Assembly: GCA_020632795.1 (NCBI GenBank)
Contig: JACKEV010000007.1
Location: forward strand, 186,001-250,000
Reading direction: 5' to 3'
Origin: Alphaproteobacteria bacterium
GTDB taxonomy: Bacteria; Myxococcota_A; UBA796; CAJQPC01
Length of the DNA: 64,000 nucleotides
A model generated the notes under the pieces. That model saw only the letters and a program-made list of their open reading frames with translations. It did not search any database and had not been told where the DNA came from. Both the position numbers and the translations under genes were made by a program. Numbering within the stretch: the stretch's first letter is position 1; each line of letters opens with the position of its first letter. Below are positions 54,445 to 63,244 of this stretch, in pieces.

Positions 54445-56760
54445 TCAAAAGGGCCCCAGCGCCCCCGCGCGGGCCTGGACGGCGACGCCGCGCGGGGACA
54501 GCGCGCGCAGCTCGACGAGGTTCAGACCCGGCTTCAGCGCGGCGTGGTCCGGGGGCAGGGTCAGCCGGGCGCCGCTGGGCCGCAGGGGCGTGCCGTTCAA
54601 GGTCAGGCGCAGGGGCGTGCCGGGGGGCAGGGGGGTCCAGGACAGGGCCAGCCCGCCGCCTTGCAGAGGGGTCGCCGCGACGGTGATCTCGGCGGGCCAG
54701 GACGCTGCAATACCGATCTCATCGAGATCCTGGGAGGCTGCGCTGCGCTCGGCGGCGCGCAGCGCGGCTTCAGCAGCCGCCCGCGCGGCCTGGGCCCGTT
54801 GGCGGTCCTGGTCCGCCTCGACCAGCCGCTCCAGCGCGCCGCGGGCGCGGTCCAGGGCCAGGTCGCCGGCCACCCGGGCGACGTCCTGGGGGGTGAGCGC
54901 CCGGGCCAGGGCCTCGGGCAGCGGATCGTTCAGGGCGGCGAGGGCCAGGCCCTCCATGTCGTCGGTCAGGGAGACCCGCAGCGCGCCGGGGGTCGGGGCC
55001 TCCTCCAGCTCCTCGATCAGGACGGCGCGGGACAGCGGGTCCGCCTCTGCGAGCGCCCGGGCCCAGGTCGGGGCGACGCCCTTGAGGGCGCCCCGGGCGG
55101 CCTGGCGGGGTCCGGGGGGCAGCTCGTCGAGGTCATCGGACAGCTCGCGGAGGAGGGCGTCCCCGAGGTCGCGGAGGTGCAGCGCGGCGATCGCCTCCTC
55201 GGCGCGCAGGGTGCGGGCGGCCAGGGCCTCGGGCACCCGGGCCTCGGCGGCCTCCAGGGCGGCGCGCGCCCGGTCCACCGCGTCCTGTCGAGCGGCGCGC
55301 CCGGCCTTGCGGGCCTCCCGCTGCGCGGCCTGCTCGGCCTCCAGGTCCGCCACGTCGGAGGCCGGGATCGCCGCCACCAGGCCGGGCACGACCACGTCGG
55401 TCAGCCAGCGCTCCAGCGCCTGGATGCGCAGGCGCTGCCAGAGCCCCAGCGCTCGGCCGAGGTGGGCGAGGGCGGCGGGGTCCCCGGCGAGCACGTCGGC
55501 CAGGGCGGGCCCGAGCGCCGGGGGCGGGGGGGTGCCCAGCGCGGTGCCCCAGGCGCGGTGCTCGGGCGGGGTGACCGGCGGTCGGAGGGGCGCGAGGTCT
55601 TCGCCTTGAAGCGGCGGCAGGCGCCAGCCCGCGAAGGCCTCCTGCAGGCGCGCGTCGAGGGTGGCACCCCAGGTCGGGCCGAGGAGGGGGGCGAGCTGGG
55701 CGGCGGCGTCCTTGGGCGTTGCGGCCGGGCCGGCGAGCAGGGGCCGCGCGGCGGGGTCCAAGCGAGGGCGAAGTGGCGCGCAGAGCACCTCCAGCGCCTC
55801 CAGGCGGGCCGCCTCGGGGGCGTCGTCCAGGAGCAGCACCCCCACCGCCGCCGCCCCCCAGCGCCAGGCGGCGGCCCGGGCGGCCAGCAGCGCGGCGGGG
55901 TCGGTCGGGGCGGGTTGGCCGGCCACGCCCATCGCCCCCAGGGCCTCGGCCGCGTCCTTCACCCGGCCGGGGTTGTCGCGCTCGAGCTGCGCCAGGAGCG
56001 CGTCGGGGTCTGCGCGGGGGGCGCGGCGGTGCGCCTCCACGGCCTCCAGCGCCGCCGTCAGGCGGGCCCGGCGCTCGGCGTCCAGGGTCGGCAGCGCGCC
56101 CACCCGGGGGGCCTGGCCCAGCTCGGAGGGGAAGGGGTTGGAGGAGGAGCCCAGGTAGGGGTGGGTGCCGAGGCCGGGATCGCCAGGGCGGCGCTCGGCG
56201 CGCAGGGCGCCGCTGCCCGGGGGGCCCTGCTCCACGGCCAGCGCGCCCTGGAGGCGGGCGGTGGCCTCGTCCAGGATGCCGAGCAGCGCGGCCTCACCGG
56301 CGTCGGCCAGCGCCTCGCGGAGCAGCGCGCCCAGGGCGCTCTGCAGGCGACGCCACCGCCCCGGGTCCTCCTGCCCCACGGTCTGCACCGCCCAGGGCAG
56401 CAGCACCTCGGCGAGGTCCCGCTCCACGCTGGGGGCGGGCAAGGACGCGACGAGGGTCCGGACGCGGTCGAGCGCGGCGGCGCGGGGGTCGCCCAGCGCG
56501 ACCGGGATCTCCAGGCGCAGGCCGTGGCCGACGCCTCGGGCGGTGACGGCCTCCAGGACGAGGGTCTGCGGGGTGAGGGTGAGGCGCACCGAGGCGCCGT
56601 GGCCCGCGATCCAGCCCTCGGCCCGGGGGGGCGAACCGGCGGAGAGGGCCAGCGTCAGGGCCAGCGGCGCGAACAGGTGCCCGTCCAGCCGGGCCTCCAC
56701 GGCGCAGGGCCCCGGGCCCCACCGGGTGACCTCCGCCTCGAGCGCCGCTGTGTTCGCCAT
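54445..56760 (-). CDS. Large helical protein of unknown function
   Basis: 771 residues, no signal peptide or membrane segment. The N-terminal 90 residues look beta-rich (VEARLDGHLFAPLALTLALS, GHGASVRLTLTPQTLVLEAV). The middle is Ala/Leu/Glu-rich helical, with coiled-coil-like parts (LEAEQAAQREARKAGRAARQ, QDRQRAQAARAAAEAALRAA). The last 100 residues again look beta-rich (LRLTLNGTPLRPSGARLTL, GLNLVELRALSP). I do not recognise a family. A -10 box with upstream TG (TGATACTCT) and GGAGG precede the ATG. It may be a structural or scaffold protein. Confidence 0.78.
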   Translation of the reverse strand: MANTAALEAEVTRWGPGPCAVEARLDGHLFAPLALTLALSAGSPPRAEGWIAGHGASVRLTLTPQTLVLEAVTARGVGHGLRLEIPVALGDPRAAALDRVRTLVASLPAPSVERDLAEVLLPWAVQTVGQEDPGRWRRLQSALGALLREALADAGEAALLGILDEATARLQGALAVEQGPPGSGALRAERRPGDPGLGTHPYLGSSSNPFPSELGQAPRVGALPTLDAERRARLTAALEAVEAHRRAPRADPDALLAQLERDNPGRVKDAAEALGAMGVAGQPAPTDPAALLAARAAAWRWGAAAVGVLLLDDAPEAARLEALEVLCAPLRPRLDPAARPLLAGPAATPKDAAAQLAPLLGPTWGATLDARLQEAFAGWRLPPLQGEDLAPLRPPVTPPEHRAWGTALGTPPPPALGPALADVLAGDPAALAHLGRALGLWQRLRIQALERWLTDVVVPGLVAAIPASDVADLEAEQAAQREARKAGRAARQDAVDRARAALEAAEARVPEALAARTLRAEEAIAALHLRDLGDALLRELSDDLDELPPGPRQAARGALKGVAPTWARALAEADPLSRAVLIEELEEAPTPGALRVSLTDDMEGLALAALNDPLPEALARALTPQDVARVAGDLALDRARGALERLVEADQDRQRAQAARAAAEAALRAAERSAASQDLDEIGIAASWPAEITVAATPLQGGGLALSWTPLPPGTPLRLTLNGTPLRPSGARLTLPPDHAALKPGLNLVELRALSPRGVAVQARAGALGPF

Positions 56761-56784
56761 CCGCGCCTCCGGATGGGCAGAGTA

Positions 56785-57603
56785 TCAGTCTCCGAGCACG
56801 AGCACCGGGACGGGGGACAGCCGGAGCAGGGCCTGGGCCACGCTGCCGATGCGGTTGTCGTAGCGCCCCCTGCGGGTGCCGAGCACGATGAGGTCGGCCT
56901 CCAGGGCCTCGACCTCGTCCAGGATGCCGTGGGGCACGGAGCGGTGGGCGATGGCGTGGACCTTGTGGGGGCTGCGGCCGCTCAGCTCGTGGGCGGCGAG
57001 CCACTTCAGGGAGCGCTCGATCTCGAGCTGCTCGTCCCAGATGGGGTGGCGGTCGGAGGGGTGCAGGAAGGCCTTGCGCGGGATGGGCACGACGTGGGTG
57101 AGGTGCAGCTCGGCGTCCAGGGCGTCGGCGAGCTGCCCGGCGCGGGTCATCCAGCCGGTGCTGATGTCGGTCAGGTCGGAGGCGTAGACGACGCGCAGGG
57201 GCCGGTCCGGCGCGGTCCAGGTCAGGGCCGTGGGGATCGTGACGACGGACACCCGGCCGTCCATCAGCAGCTTGAGGGTGGTCCCCCCCAGGAAGCCCCG
57301 CCGGGGGTCGTGGACGGTGCTCGCGCCCACCAGCAGGAGGGGCTCCTGGAAGCCCCCGCAGACCTGCAGCAGCGCATCGACCACGTCGCCGTCCCGCCAG
57401 GTGAACGAGGCGCGCACGCCAGCGTCCTCGAGGGGGCGGCGCACCAGCGCGTCCCAGCCCAGGGCCAGCAGCTCGCCGCGGTCCGGGCCGACGTGGACCA
57501 GGGTGACGTCCACCCCCAGGCCCCGGGCCAGCGCGGCGGCGAGCTCGTCCATCCCGGACCAGTGGGCCTCGAAGCTGATCCCGACAACGACCTGATCGAA
57601 CAT
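56785..57603 (-). CDS. Tandem universal stress protein (UspA-like)
   Basis: 272 residues, two Usp domains. The first starts FDQVVVGISFEAHW and ends with LLLVGASTVHDPRRGFLGGT; the second starts LRVVYASDLTDISTGWM and ends with DLIVLGTRRGRYDNRIGSVAQALLRLSPVPVLVLG. The second has an ATP-binding-like G-x2-G-x9-G(S/T) pattern only in part (GTRRGRYDNRIGSVA). It is cytoplasmic and probably helps survive stress; the ligand is unknown. GGAGGTCCGGG precedes the ATG. Confidence 0.92.
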   Translation of the reverse strand: MFDQVVVGISFEAHWSGMDELAAALARGLGVDVTLVHVGPDRGELLALGWDALVRRPLEDAGVRASFTWRDGDVVDALLQVCGGFQEPLLLVGASTVHDPRRGFLGGTTLKLLMDGRVSVVTIPTALTWTAPDRPLRVVYASDLTDISTGWMTRAGQLADALDAELHLTHVVPIPRKAFLHPSDRHPIWDEQLEIERSLKWLAAHELSGRSPHKVHAIAHRSVPHGILDEVEALEADLIVLGTRRGRYDNRIGSVAQALLRLSPVPVLVLGD

Positions 57604-57624
57604 CCCGGACCTCCTGCACGGGCC

Positions 57625-58440
57625 TTAGCGCTTGCGGGGCGCCCAGGCTGTGATCCAACGCAGGTCGAAGACGAAGAGCTGGACCAGAATCATCGCCAGT
57701 GAAAGTTCGGTGATGGTGGTGGTCGCGCCGATGAGGGCGTGCATGGCCACCACCCCGAGCCAGGCCAGGGGGCGGGTGGGGCGCAGGGCGATCAGGGGCA
57801 GGTGGAGCAGCTCCAGCCCCAGAGCGGTCCAGCTCATGGCCTGCAGGGCGGGGGCCGGCAGAGCGAGCAGGGCCTCGCCCAGGGCGTTGTGGCGGGCGAT
57901 GCCCGACGCCAGCAGGCGGCTGACCGCCTCGCCGTGGACCCACTCGGCCTGCTCCAGCTTCGCCAGGCCGGAGACGGTGTAGGCCAGCCCCAGGATGGCC
58001 CAGAACCCGCGCCGCAGGGTGTCGGGGACCGCCCAGTCCGGGTCGCGGTGCCCGCCCAGGGCCCAGCCCTCGCCCGGCGGGATGAGCGCGCAGGCCAGCA
58101 GCAGCCAGCCCAGGAAGTTCAGGCTCAGGTTGAAGCTCATGAAGTTGCGCGCGGCGAGGCTGGCCAGCCCGTACCACAGGCCCAGCGCCACCCCCCGCCG
58201 CCCCAGGCCCAGGGCGAAGGCCAGCGCCAGCGCCGCGTTCAGGGCCACGAAGGCCGTCGCCGCCGCCGGGCTGCCGAAGAAGCGCAGGGGGCTGGGGAAG
58301 AGGATCCAGAAGGCGTAGCCCGGGTCGGGGAACATGCCCTGGTCGCTGAAGAGCGCGGGGGCGTAGGGCAGCAGGCGCAGGAAGTGCTGGAGCAGGAAGA
58401 GGCCCACGCCCACGCGGAAGGCGATGAAGACGCCCCTCAC
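57625..58440 (-). CDS. HTTM-like polytopic membrane protein (vitamin K-dependent carboxylase-related)
   Basis: 271 residues, GTG start overlapping the upstream stop by 4 nt (GTGA). About seven helices are seen: GVGLFLLQHFLRLLPYA, AFVALNAALALAFALGLG, FLGWLLLACALIPPGE, LAWLGVVAMHALIGATT. Features shared with HTTM/gamma-carboxylase-like proteins are RNFMSFNLSLNFLGW and YTVSGLAKLEQAEWVHGEAVSRLL. The HTTM core lacks any clear catalytic proof here. It forms a pair with the small membrane-anchored gene upstream. Confidence 0.8.
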   Translation of the reverse strand: MRGVFIAFRVGVGLFLLQHFLRLLPYAPALFSDQGMFPDPGYAFWILFPSPLRFFGSPAAATAFVALNAALALAFALGLGRRGVALGLWYGLASLAARNFMSFNLSLNFLGWLLLACALIPPGEGWALGGHRDPDWAVPDTLRRGFWAILGLAYTVSGLAKLEQAEWVHGEAVSRLLASGIARHNALGEALLALPAPALQAMSWTALGLELLHLPLIALRPTRPLAWLGVVAMHALIGATTTITELSLAMILVQLFVFDLRWITAWAPRKR

Positions 58441-58925
58441 GGCGCGCAGTCCACGGCGTTTCGGTGGACGAAGGGCGCCCCGGGGCCGGGGTAGTCGATG
58501 ACCACGGTGACCCGGCGCACCCCCGCGGGGCCGCCCAGCTCCCGCAGGAAGTCCCCCGGGGTGCAGAACAGGTGGCCCAGGATGGCGCCGCGCAGCTCGT
58601 CGGGCATCAGGTCCGACCAGGCCATGGCGTGGGTGAGGACCTCGGTGCGGCCCAGCGGGCCGGCGAGCTGCGCGGTCACCCGCCCATCCAGGGGCAGGGT
58701 CGCCGGGCCGGCGTCGGTCTCCAGCGCCAGGCTGTACCGGGCGAAGTAGTAGGGGCTGTCGAAGACCAGGGGCAGCGGCGAGCACACGAGCTGGATGAGG
58801 GCGAACTGGACCGGCTTGAGGCCCACCAGCATGAGCAGCCCCCGAGACAGGCCCAGGGCGACGAGCAGGCGGCAGAGCCACGCATGGGTTCGGGGTCGCA
58901 TCGGGCGCTGATAACCCGACGGCAT
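58437..58925 (-). CDS. Small membrane-anchored partner of the HTTM-like protein
   Basis: 162 residues from the ATG at 58925; an ATG at 58901 (MRPRTHAWLCRLL) is equally possible. One N-terminal hydrophobic helix (LCRLLVALGLSRGLLMLVG) precedes a soluble domain (YYFARYSLALETDAGPATL, ELRGAILGHLFCTPGDFLR, VTVVIDYPGPGAPF). Such small partners often accompany HTTM proteins. TATGTT lies 14 nt or so before the first ATG. Confidence 0.7.
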   Translation of the reverse strand: MPSGYQRPMRPRTHAWLCRLLVALGLSRGLLMLVGLKPVQFALIQLVCSPLPLVFDSPYYFARYSLALETDAGPATLPLDGRVTAQLAGPLGRTEVLTHAMAWSDLMPDELRGAILGHLFCTPGDFLRELGGPAGVRRVTVVIDYPGPGAPFVHRNAVDCAP

Positions 58926-58997
58926 AGCGGACTGCCTTCAAAAACATAGCGCATCCGCGTACCTCCGAGTCTTTACAAAACTAGGGGCGGACAATTC

Positions 58998-59027
58998 TTG
59001 ACCGCCCGCGGACGGAGCCGGTACAAG
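58998..59027 (+). promoter_or_regulatory. Possible sigma70 promoter of the ParA-like gene
   Basis: TTGACC (58998-59003) and TACAAG (59022-59027) are separated by 18 nt. The start would be near 59034, 36 nt before the ATG. The adjoining 58940-58990 is AT-rich. Confidence 0.35.
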
Positions 59028-59069
59028 GGTGGACAGAACTTGTCCGAAGGGAATCGGGACCTCAACGCC

Positions 59070-60740
59070 ATGTCACTTCCACCGCTTGTGTGCTTCTCCG
59101 GCTCCGCTGCTCCTCTGGAGACCGCGCTGGCCTGGCTGGGCTGCGGCGCCCACCTCGCCGAGGACGGCCTGCGGGTCCTGCTCGTCGAGGTGGACCCCAC
59201 GGGCACGTTGGGGCGCCTGGTGCCTCCCTTCGCGGACATCCACCTGACCGGACCGAGTCTGTGTGACGTGTTGGTGGATCCGCAGACCCGCGCCACCCCC
59301 GTCGACGTGCTCGCCCCGTTCCGCACCCTGTTCGGGGTGGACCTGCCCCGCTCGGCCCTGGCCCTGCTGCCGGCGCTGCGCCCTCTGGACGCGCCCCGCG
59401 CCCCCAACCTGGAGGGGGTCAAGCCCGAGGACAAGGACCACTGGCAGCGGATCGGCCGTGCACTGTGTGGGATCCAGCACGAGGGCCTGAGCTTCGACCT
59501 GGTGCTCGCCCTGCTGCCCCCGGGCGACACCGCGCTGGGGCGGGGCCTGACGGCCTGGTGCGCCGACGCGGTGGTGCAGCTCCTCCCCAAGGGTCTGTTC
59601 GAGTTCGACGGCACCCTGGTCCACCACGCCCGAAAGGTCGGCGCCCGGGAGATCGCGGGGCTGGAGGTTCGCGTGGGCGAGGAGGACACCAACGGGCGGC
59701 TGGTCCACCCGACCGCCACCGACCTGCGCGGCGAGGGCAACGCCCTGCACCTGGCCCGCAAGCCCGTCCAGCGCGCCCAGCGGCGGATCGCCGGGCGGGT
59801 CCGCAAGGTCCTGGCCGAGCACCCCAAGGAGCTGCGCCTGCGCTTCCGCCAGGAGATCGTCCGGCGGCATGTGGTGGAGGCCCAGGAGGTCTTCGCCGCC
59901 CTGTGGCAGGCCGACCGCAACGAAGCCCTGGAGCTGTTCGATCAGGAGATCGCGCCCCGCGCGGGCGGCCTGATCGCCGCGATGGCGGCGCTGCGGGCGG
60001 TGCGGGGGCTGCCCCGGCACAGCGTGTGGGAGCTGCGCCACGTCGCCGGCCTCACCTTGCAGAAGCTGCGGTGGAGCGACCCCACGGTGGTGGCCGAGGA
60101 GATCTTCGACGCCTACGAGGAGCTGGTGCGGGCGGCGGAGGAGGGCGCCGAGTTGGTGGCCCCGGCCCGGCTGCTCATCGACTGCGCCGACGCCCTGGCC
60201 CACGCCGGCAACTGGCGGCGGCGGCGCGGGGACGGCCCGGATGAGATACAGTCCTGCGGGAAGCAGGTGCGGGCGTTGCTGGAGCGGGCGTTCGGGATGG
60301 AGCTGCGGCCGGCCGACTACGGGCGGTGGGCCGTCACGTCCGCAAACTACGCGCGGTTGAGTGGGAGCGGTGCGCTCCTGCTCCAGGCCTGTGAGTGTCT
60401 CGACTACATGTCCGAGAAACTCCCGGATCATCACAACCGTCAGGCTTCGACGGTGATGATGTGGTATGCACTTGTCACAGATGATGAGGATCTGTGGCGG
60501 GAGGTCATCGACCTCTGCGACCGCATGCCCGAGCACCACATCGCCCACGCCTGCTACCGCAAGGCCATCGCCTACGCCCACCTCGGCGAGCGCGCCGAGG
60601 CCTTCCTCTGCCTGGTGGACGCCGGGCAGCACGACCCTGAATTGGCCCTCAACGCGCTGGCCGATCCGGACCTCAAGCCCCTCTGGCAGGACGCCGGTGA
60701 CCCTGACTACTTCGCCCGGACGCCCCCGCGTCCGGCCTGA
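59070..60740 (+). CDS. ParA/MinD-like pseudo-ATPase with helical C-terminal half
   Basis: 556 residues from the ATG at 59070. The first 190 residues follow a ParA-like plan: VCFSGSAAPLETALAWLGCG where the Walker A KGGxGKT should be (the lysines are missing), EDGLRVLLVEVDPTGTLG like the VLLVDxDPQG strand, and FDLVLALLPPGDTALGRGL like the Walker B/TPP segment. The remaining 350 residues are helical and TPR-like (LRADYGRWAVTSANYARLSG-like and HACYRKAIAYAHLGERAEAF). It is probably a nucleotide-fold scaffold without ATPase activity. The lipoprotein gene 14 bp downstream is likely co-transcribed. Confidence 0.7.
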   Translation: MSLPPLVCFSGSAAPLETALAWLGCGAHLAEDGLRVLLVEVDPTGTLGRLVPPFADIHLTGPSLCDVLVDPQTRATPVDVLAPFRTLFGVDLPRSALALLPALRPLDAPRAPNLEGVKPEDKDHWQRIGRALCGIQHEGLSFDLVLALLPPGDTALGRGLTAWCADAVVQLLPKGLFEFDGTLVHHARKVGAREIAGLEVRVGEEDTNGRLVHPTATDLRGEGNALHLARKPVQRAQRRIAGRVRKVLAEHPKELRLRFRQEIVRRHVVEAQEVFAALWQADRNEALELFDQEIAPRAGGLIAAMAALRAVRGLPRHSVWELRHVAGLTLQKLRWSDPTVVAEEIFDAYEELVRAAEEGAELVAPARLLIDCADALAHAGNWRRRRGDGPDEIQSCGKQVRALLERAFGMELRPADYGRWAVTSANYARLSGSGALLLQACECLDYMSEKLPDHHNRQASTVMMWYALVTDDEDLWREVIDLCDRMPEHHIAHACYRKAIAYAHLGERAEAFLCLVDAGQHDPELALNALADPDLKPLWQDAGDPDYFARTPPRPA

Positions 60741-60754
60741 CACCCGAGGCGACC

Positions 60755-61741
60755 ATGCACACCCTCCTCCCTCTGACGCTGGCGGCGCTGCTGACCGCCT
60801 GCGCGCCCACCTCCGCCCCCAGCCCGGCCGCCGACGCCGGGCCCCGCCTCACCGGCGCGCCGGGCGCGGCTTTCGTCTTCGACGCCGGGGACACCCCGGC
60901 CGCGTCCCTGTCCTGGCGCCTGGGCCGCACCCCCGCGGGCGCGCAGCCCGAGCTGATCGACGCCCACAGCCCCAACCCGGTGCTGGTGCCCGACCTGCCC
61001 GGCCAGTACGGGCTGATCCTCACCGCCTGTGACGCCTTCGGCGACTGTGTGGAGTCCGAGACCTGGGCCCGGGTCCTGGAGAGCGCCCAGCAGACCAGCG
61101 CCAGCTTCGCCGTGGCCGCGATCACCGCGGACACGGCGGTCGGCCTGGGGCAGGCGGTCGCCCTGGACGGCACCGGCTCGATGGGCGACGACCTCACCTA
61201 CCTCTGGCGGCTCCAGGCCGCGCCGGCCGGCTCGGCCCTCACCGAGACCGACATCCGCCGCTATGCCCAGGCCGAGGCGTGGTTCCTGCCCGACGTGGAG
61301 GGCAGCTACACGGTCTCCCTGTACGTCGAGGACAACAACGGCTGGGACATGACCCGGGTGGACATCGTGGTGGGCAGCGGGGACGCCCCGCCCACCGCCG
61401 TGGCGGCCAGCTCCACCGACGAGGCCGAGGTGGGCGAGCTGGTGGGCCTGGACGGCACCGGCTCCTTCGACCCGGACACCGCCGAGCTGACCTGGCGCTG
61501 GGCCTTCACCCGCCTGCCCGCCGACTCCACCCTCACCAACGGCGACATCGACGGGCGGTGGACCGACACGGCCTCCTTCACCCCGGACGTGGAGGGCGAG
61601 TTCGGCCTCAAGCTGGTGGTCGAGGACAGCCTCAACGCCGACCGGGACGACCTGGGCGAGATCCTCGTCAGCAGCTACGCGGACGACAACGAACCCCTGC
61701 CGGACACCTATGTGGACGACAACGATCCGCTGGAGGACTGA
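60755..61741 (+). CDS. PKD-like-domain lipoprotein
   Basis: 328 residues. The signal MHTLLPLTLAALLTAC is short and has no Lys/Arg. Three Ig/PKD-like beta domains follow: VAAITADTAVGLGQAVALDG with DLTYLWRLQAAPAGS, then PPTAVAASSTDEAEVGELVG with AELTWRWAFTRLPADS, each ending VEGxYTVSLYVED or VEGEFGLKLVVED. The C-terminus is acidic (DDNEPLPDTYVDDNDPLED). PKD-like domains bind proteins or polysaccharide at the cell surface. Confidence 0.83.
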   Translation: MHTLLPLTLAALLTACAPTSAPSPAADAGPRLTGAPGAAFVFDAGDTPAASLSWRLGRTPAGAQPELIDAHSPNPVLVPDLPGQYGLILTACDAFGDCVESETWARVLESAQQTSASFAVAAITADTAVGLGQAVALDGTGSMGDDLTYLWRLQAAPAGSALTETDIRRYAQAEAWFLPDVEGSYTVSLYVEDNNGWDMTRVDIVVGSGDAPPTAVAASSTDEAEVGELVGLDGTGSFDPDTAELTWRWAFTRLPADSTLTNGDIDGRWTDTASFTPDVEGEFGLKLVVEDSLNADRDDLGEILVSSYADDNEPLPDTYVDDNDPLED

Positions 61742-61750
61742 GCCCCGCCG

Positions 61751-62179
61751 TCAGCTCGGGTCCATCAACCCGAGCTTCAGGGAGAGCTGCTGGTTGTAGC
61801 GGCTGACGAGCCACGCGGCGCGGGGCTCGGACATGCAGCGGTAGACCTGCTCGGTGAGCAGGCAGGCCAGCGGCGGGCTGTCGTCGTAGACGAGCCGGTT
61901 CAGCTCGCTGACCTCCAGCGGTACCGGCTGCTCGCCCTGGAAGACGCCCCAGCGGAACCAGTCGCGGCCCAGGGCGCGCACGCTGTACTCCTCCACCCGC
62001 AGGTGCTCGGCGCGGTAGCGCTCCAGGGCGACGCGGCGGGGGTGCCCATCGGGCAGCTCGGCCAGGGCGCGGTCGATGGCTGGACGGGGGTCGAAGGGGC
62101 CGTTGTCCCGCGGGGGCGCGCCGGGCAGCGCGTCCGCGAGAGCGACGGCGAGCAGGGTGGTCCACAGGATTCGGGTCAT
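61751..62179 (-). CDS. Small secreted hypothetical protein
   Basis: 142 residues. A Sec signal (TRILWTTLLAVALADALPG) is clear. The mature protein has two cysteines (LACLLTEQVYRCMSEP) and a conserved-looking run DWFRWGVFQGEQPVPLEVSE. I recognise no family. It is convergent with the PKD-like lipoprotein gene and divergent from the serine hydrolase gene. Confidence 0.68.
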   Translation of the reverse strand: MTRILWTTLLAVALADALPGAPPRDNGPFDPRPAIDRALAELPDGHPRRVALERYRAEHLRVEEYSVRALGRDWFRWGVFQGEQPVPLEVSELNRLVYDDSPPLACLLTEQVYRCMSEPRAAWLVSRYNQQLSLKLGLMDPS

Positions 62180-62241
62180 GCCTGTCAGACACCAGCCCGC
62201 CGGGAAAGTGCCACCGCTGGCGCAGAGGGGTCCCCGTGCGG

Positions 62242-62247
62242 TAGCGT
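62242..62247 (+). promoter_or_regulatory. -10 box, probable leaderless start of the serine hydrolase gene
   Basis: TAGCGT follows TGCGG and lies 7 nt before the ATG at 62255. No SD is present. Confidence 0.45.
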
Positions 62248-62254
62248 CCCGGAC

Positions 62255-63244
62255 ATGCGCTGGAAGAGAGCTGTCGTCGTCGGGCTGCTGGGGTTCGCGG
62301 TGTTCGCGGCGGTGGGGCTCGTGCCCCGTCCGGTCCACCACGAGCCCGAGGTCCCGGAGATCCATGACCTGGACGCCTGGCTCGCCGGAAAGCAGGCCGA
62401 GGCCAGGGCCCAGGGAGTGGGTCCGGGCAACGAGGAGCGCCTGCTGCGCGTCGCCGAGGGGCGCACCCCGCGCGCGATCCTCTACGTGCACGGCTTCGGG
62501 GCCAGCCGCGCCGAGGGCGAAGCGATCGTCGACCGGCTGGCCGAGGACCTGGGGGCGAACACCTTGTACACCCGGCTGCCCGGCCACGGGGTGCAGGACC
62601 CCGACGTGCACGCCGCGCCGGCCTGGACCGACCACATCGACGCGGTCGAGGAGGCCTTCGCCGCGACGAAGCTGCTGGGGGAGCGGGTGGTGCTGGTGGG
62701 CACGAGCGCTGGCGGCCTGCTGGCCACCTGGCTCGCCGCCGAGCACCCCGAGGACGTCGACGCCCTGGTCCTCGCCTCCCCCTTCTACGACTTCGCCGAC
62801 CCCACGGCGACGCTGCTGGACCGCCCCATCGGCCCCGCCGTCGTGCGCGTGCTCTACGGGGAGACCCGGGACGCGAGCTGGAAGGATGACTCCGAGGGGC
62901 GCGCGGGTCCGCACTACGGCGACCACTGGACCACCACCCAGCGCTACGCGGCGGTCTTCACCCTGGCGAAGGTCCGGCGCTTCATCGCGACGGACGAGGT
63001 GTTCGCGCGGGTCACCGCGCCCACCCTGCTGCTCTGCTACTACGCCGACGAAGACCACCAGGACACCGCCGCCAGCGTGGCCGCCATGCGCGAGGCCTTC
63101 GCCGCCTTCAACGGCGGCACCCCCCACCCGGCCAGCCGCTTCGTGCCCATCGCCGACGGCAGCCACGTCCTGCTGAGCGAGCACGTTCGCACCGACAAGC
63201 AGGCGGTGCGGGCGGCGCTGGCGTCATTCTTCGCTTCGCTGTGA
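62255..63244 (+). CDS. Membrane-anchored serine hydrolase (alpha/beta fold, lipase/esterase-like)
   Basis: 329 residues. An N-terminal hydrophobic helix (RAVVVGLLGFAVFAAVGLV) anchors the enzyme. Catalytic parts: the oxyanion region ILYVHGFGASRAE, nucleophile S151 in VLVGTSAGGLLATW, acid near LLCYYADEDHQDT and histidine in IADGSHVLLSEH. TRLPGHGVQDPDVHA matches the monoglyceride-lipase/carboxylesterase group. It probably cleaves esters in the periplasm or at the membrane surface. The 3' end overlaps the next convergent gene by 21 nt. Confidence 0.88.
   Translation: MRWKRAVVVGLLGFAVFAAVGLVPRPVHHEPEVPEIHDLDAWLAGKQAEARAQGVGPGNEERLLRVAEGRTPRAILYVHGFGASRAEGEAIVDRLAEDLGANTLYTRLPGHGVQDPDVHAAPAWTDHIDAVEEAFAATKLLGERVVLVGTSAGGLLATWLAAEHPEDVDALVLASPFYDFADPTATLLDRPIGPAVVRVLYGETRDASWKDDSEGRAGPHYGDHWTTTQRYAAVFTLAKVRRFIATDEVFARVTAPTLLLCYYADEDHQDTAASVAAMREAFAAFNGGTPHPASRFVPIADGSHVLLSEHVRTDKQAVRAALASFFASL

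Noticed and set aside
54364..57702. A 1112-codon plus-strand frame
   Set aside because: Gly/Gln/Arg-rich antisense translation of the large unknown and Usp genes.
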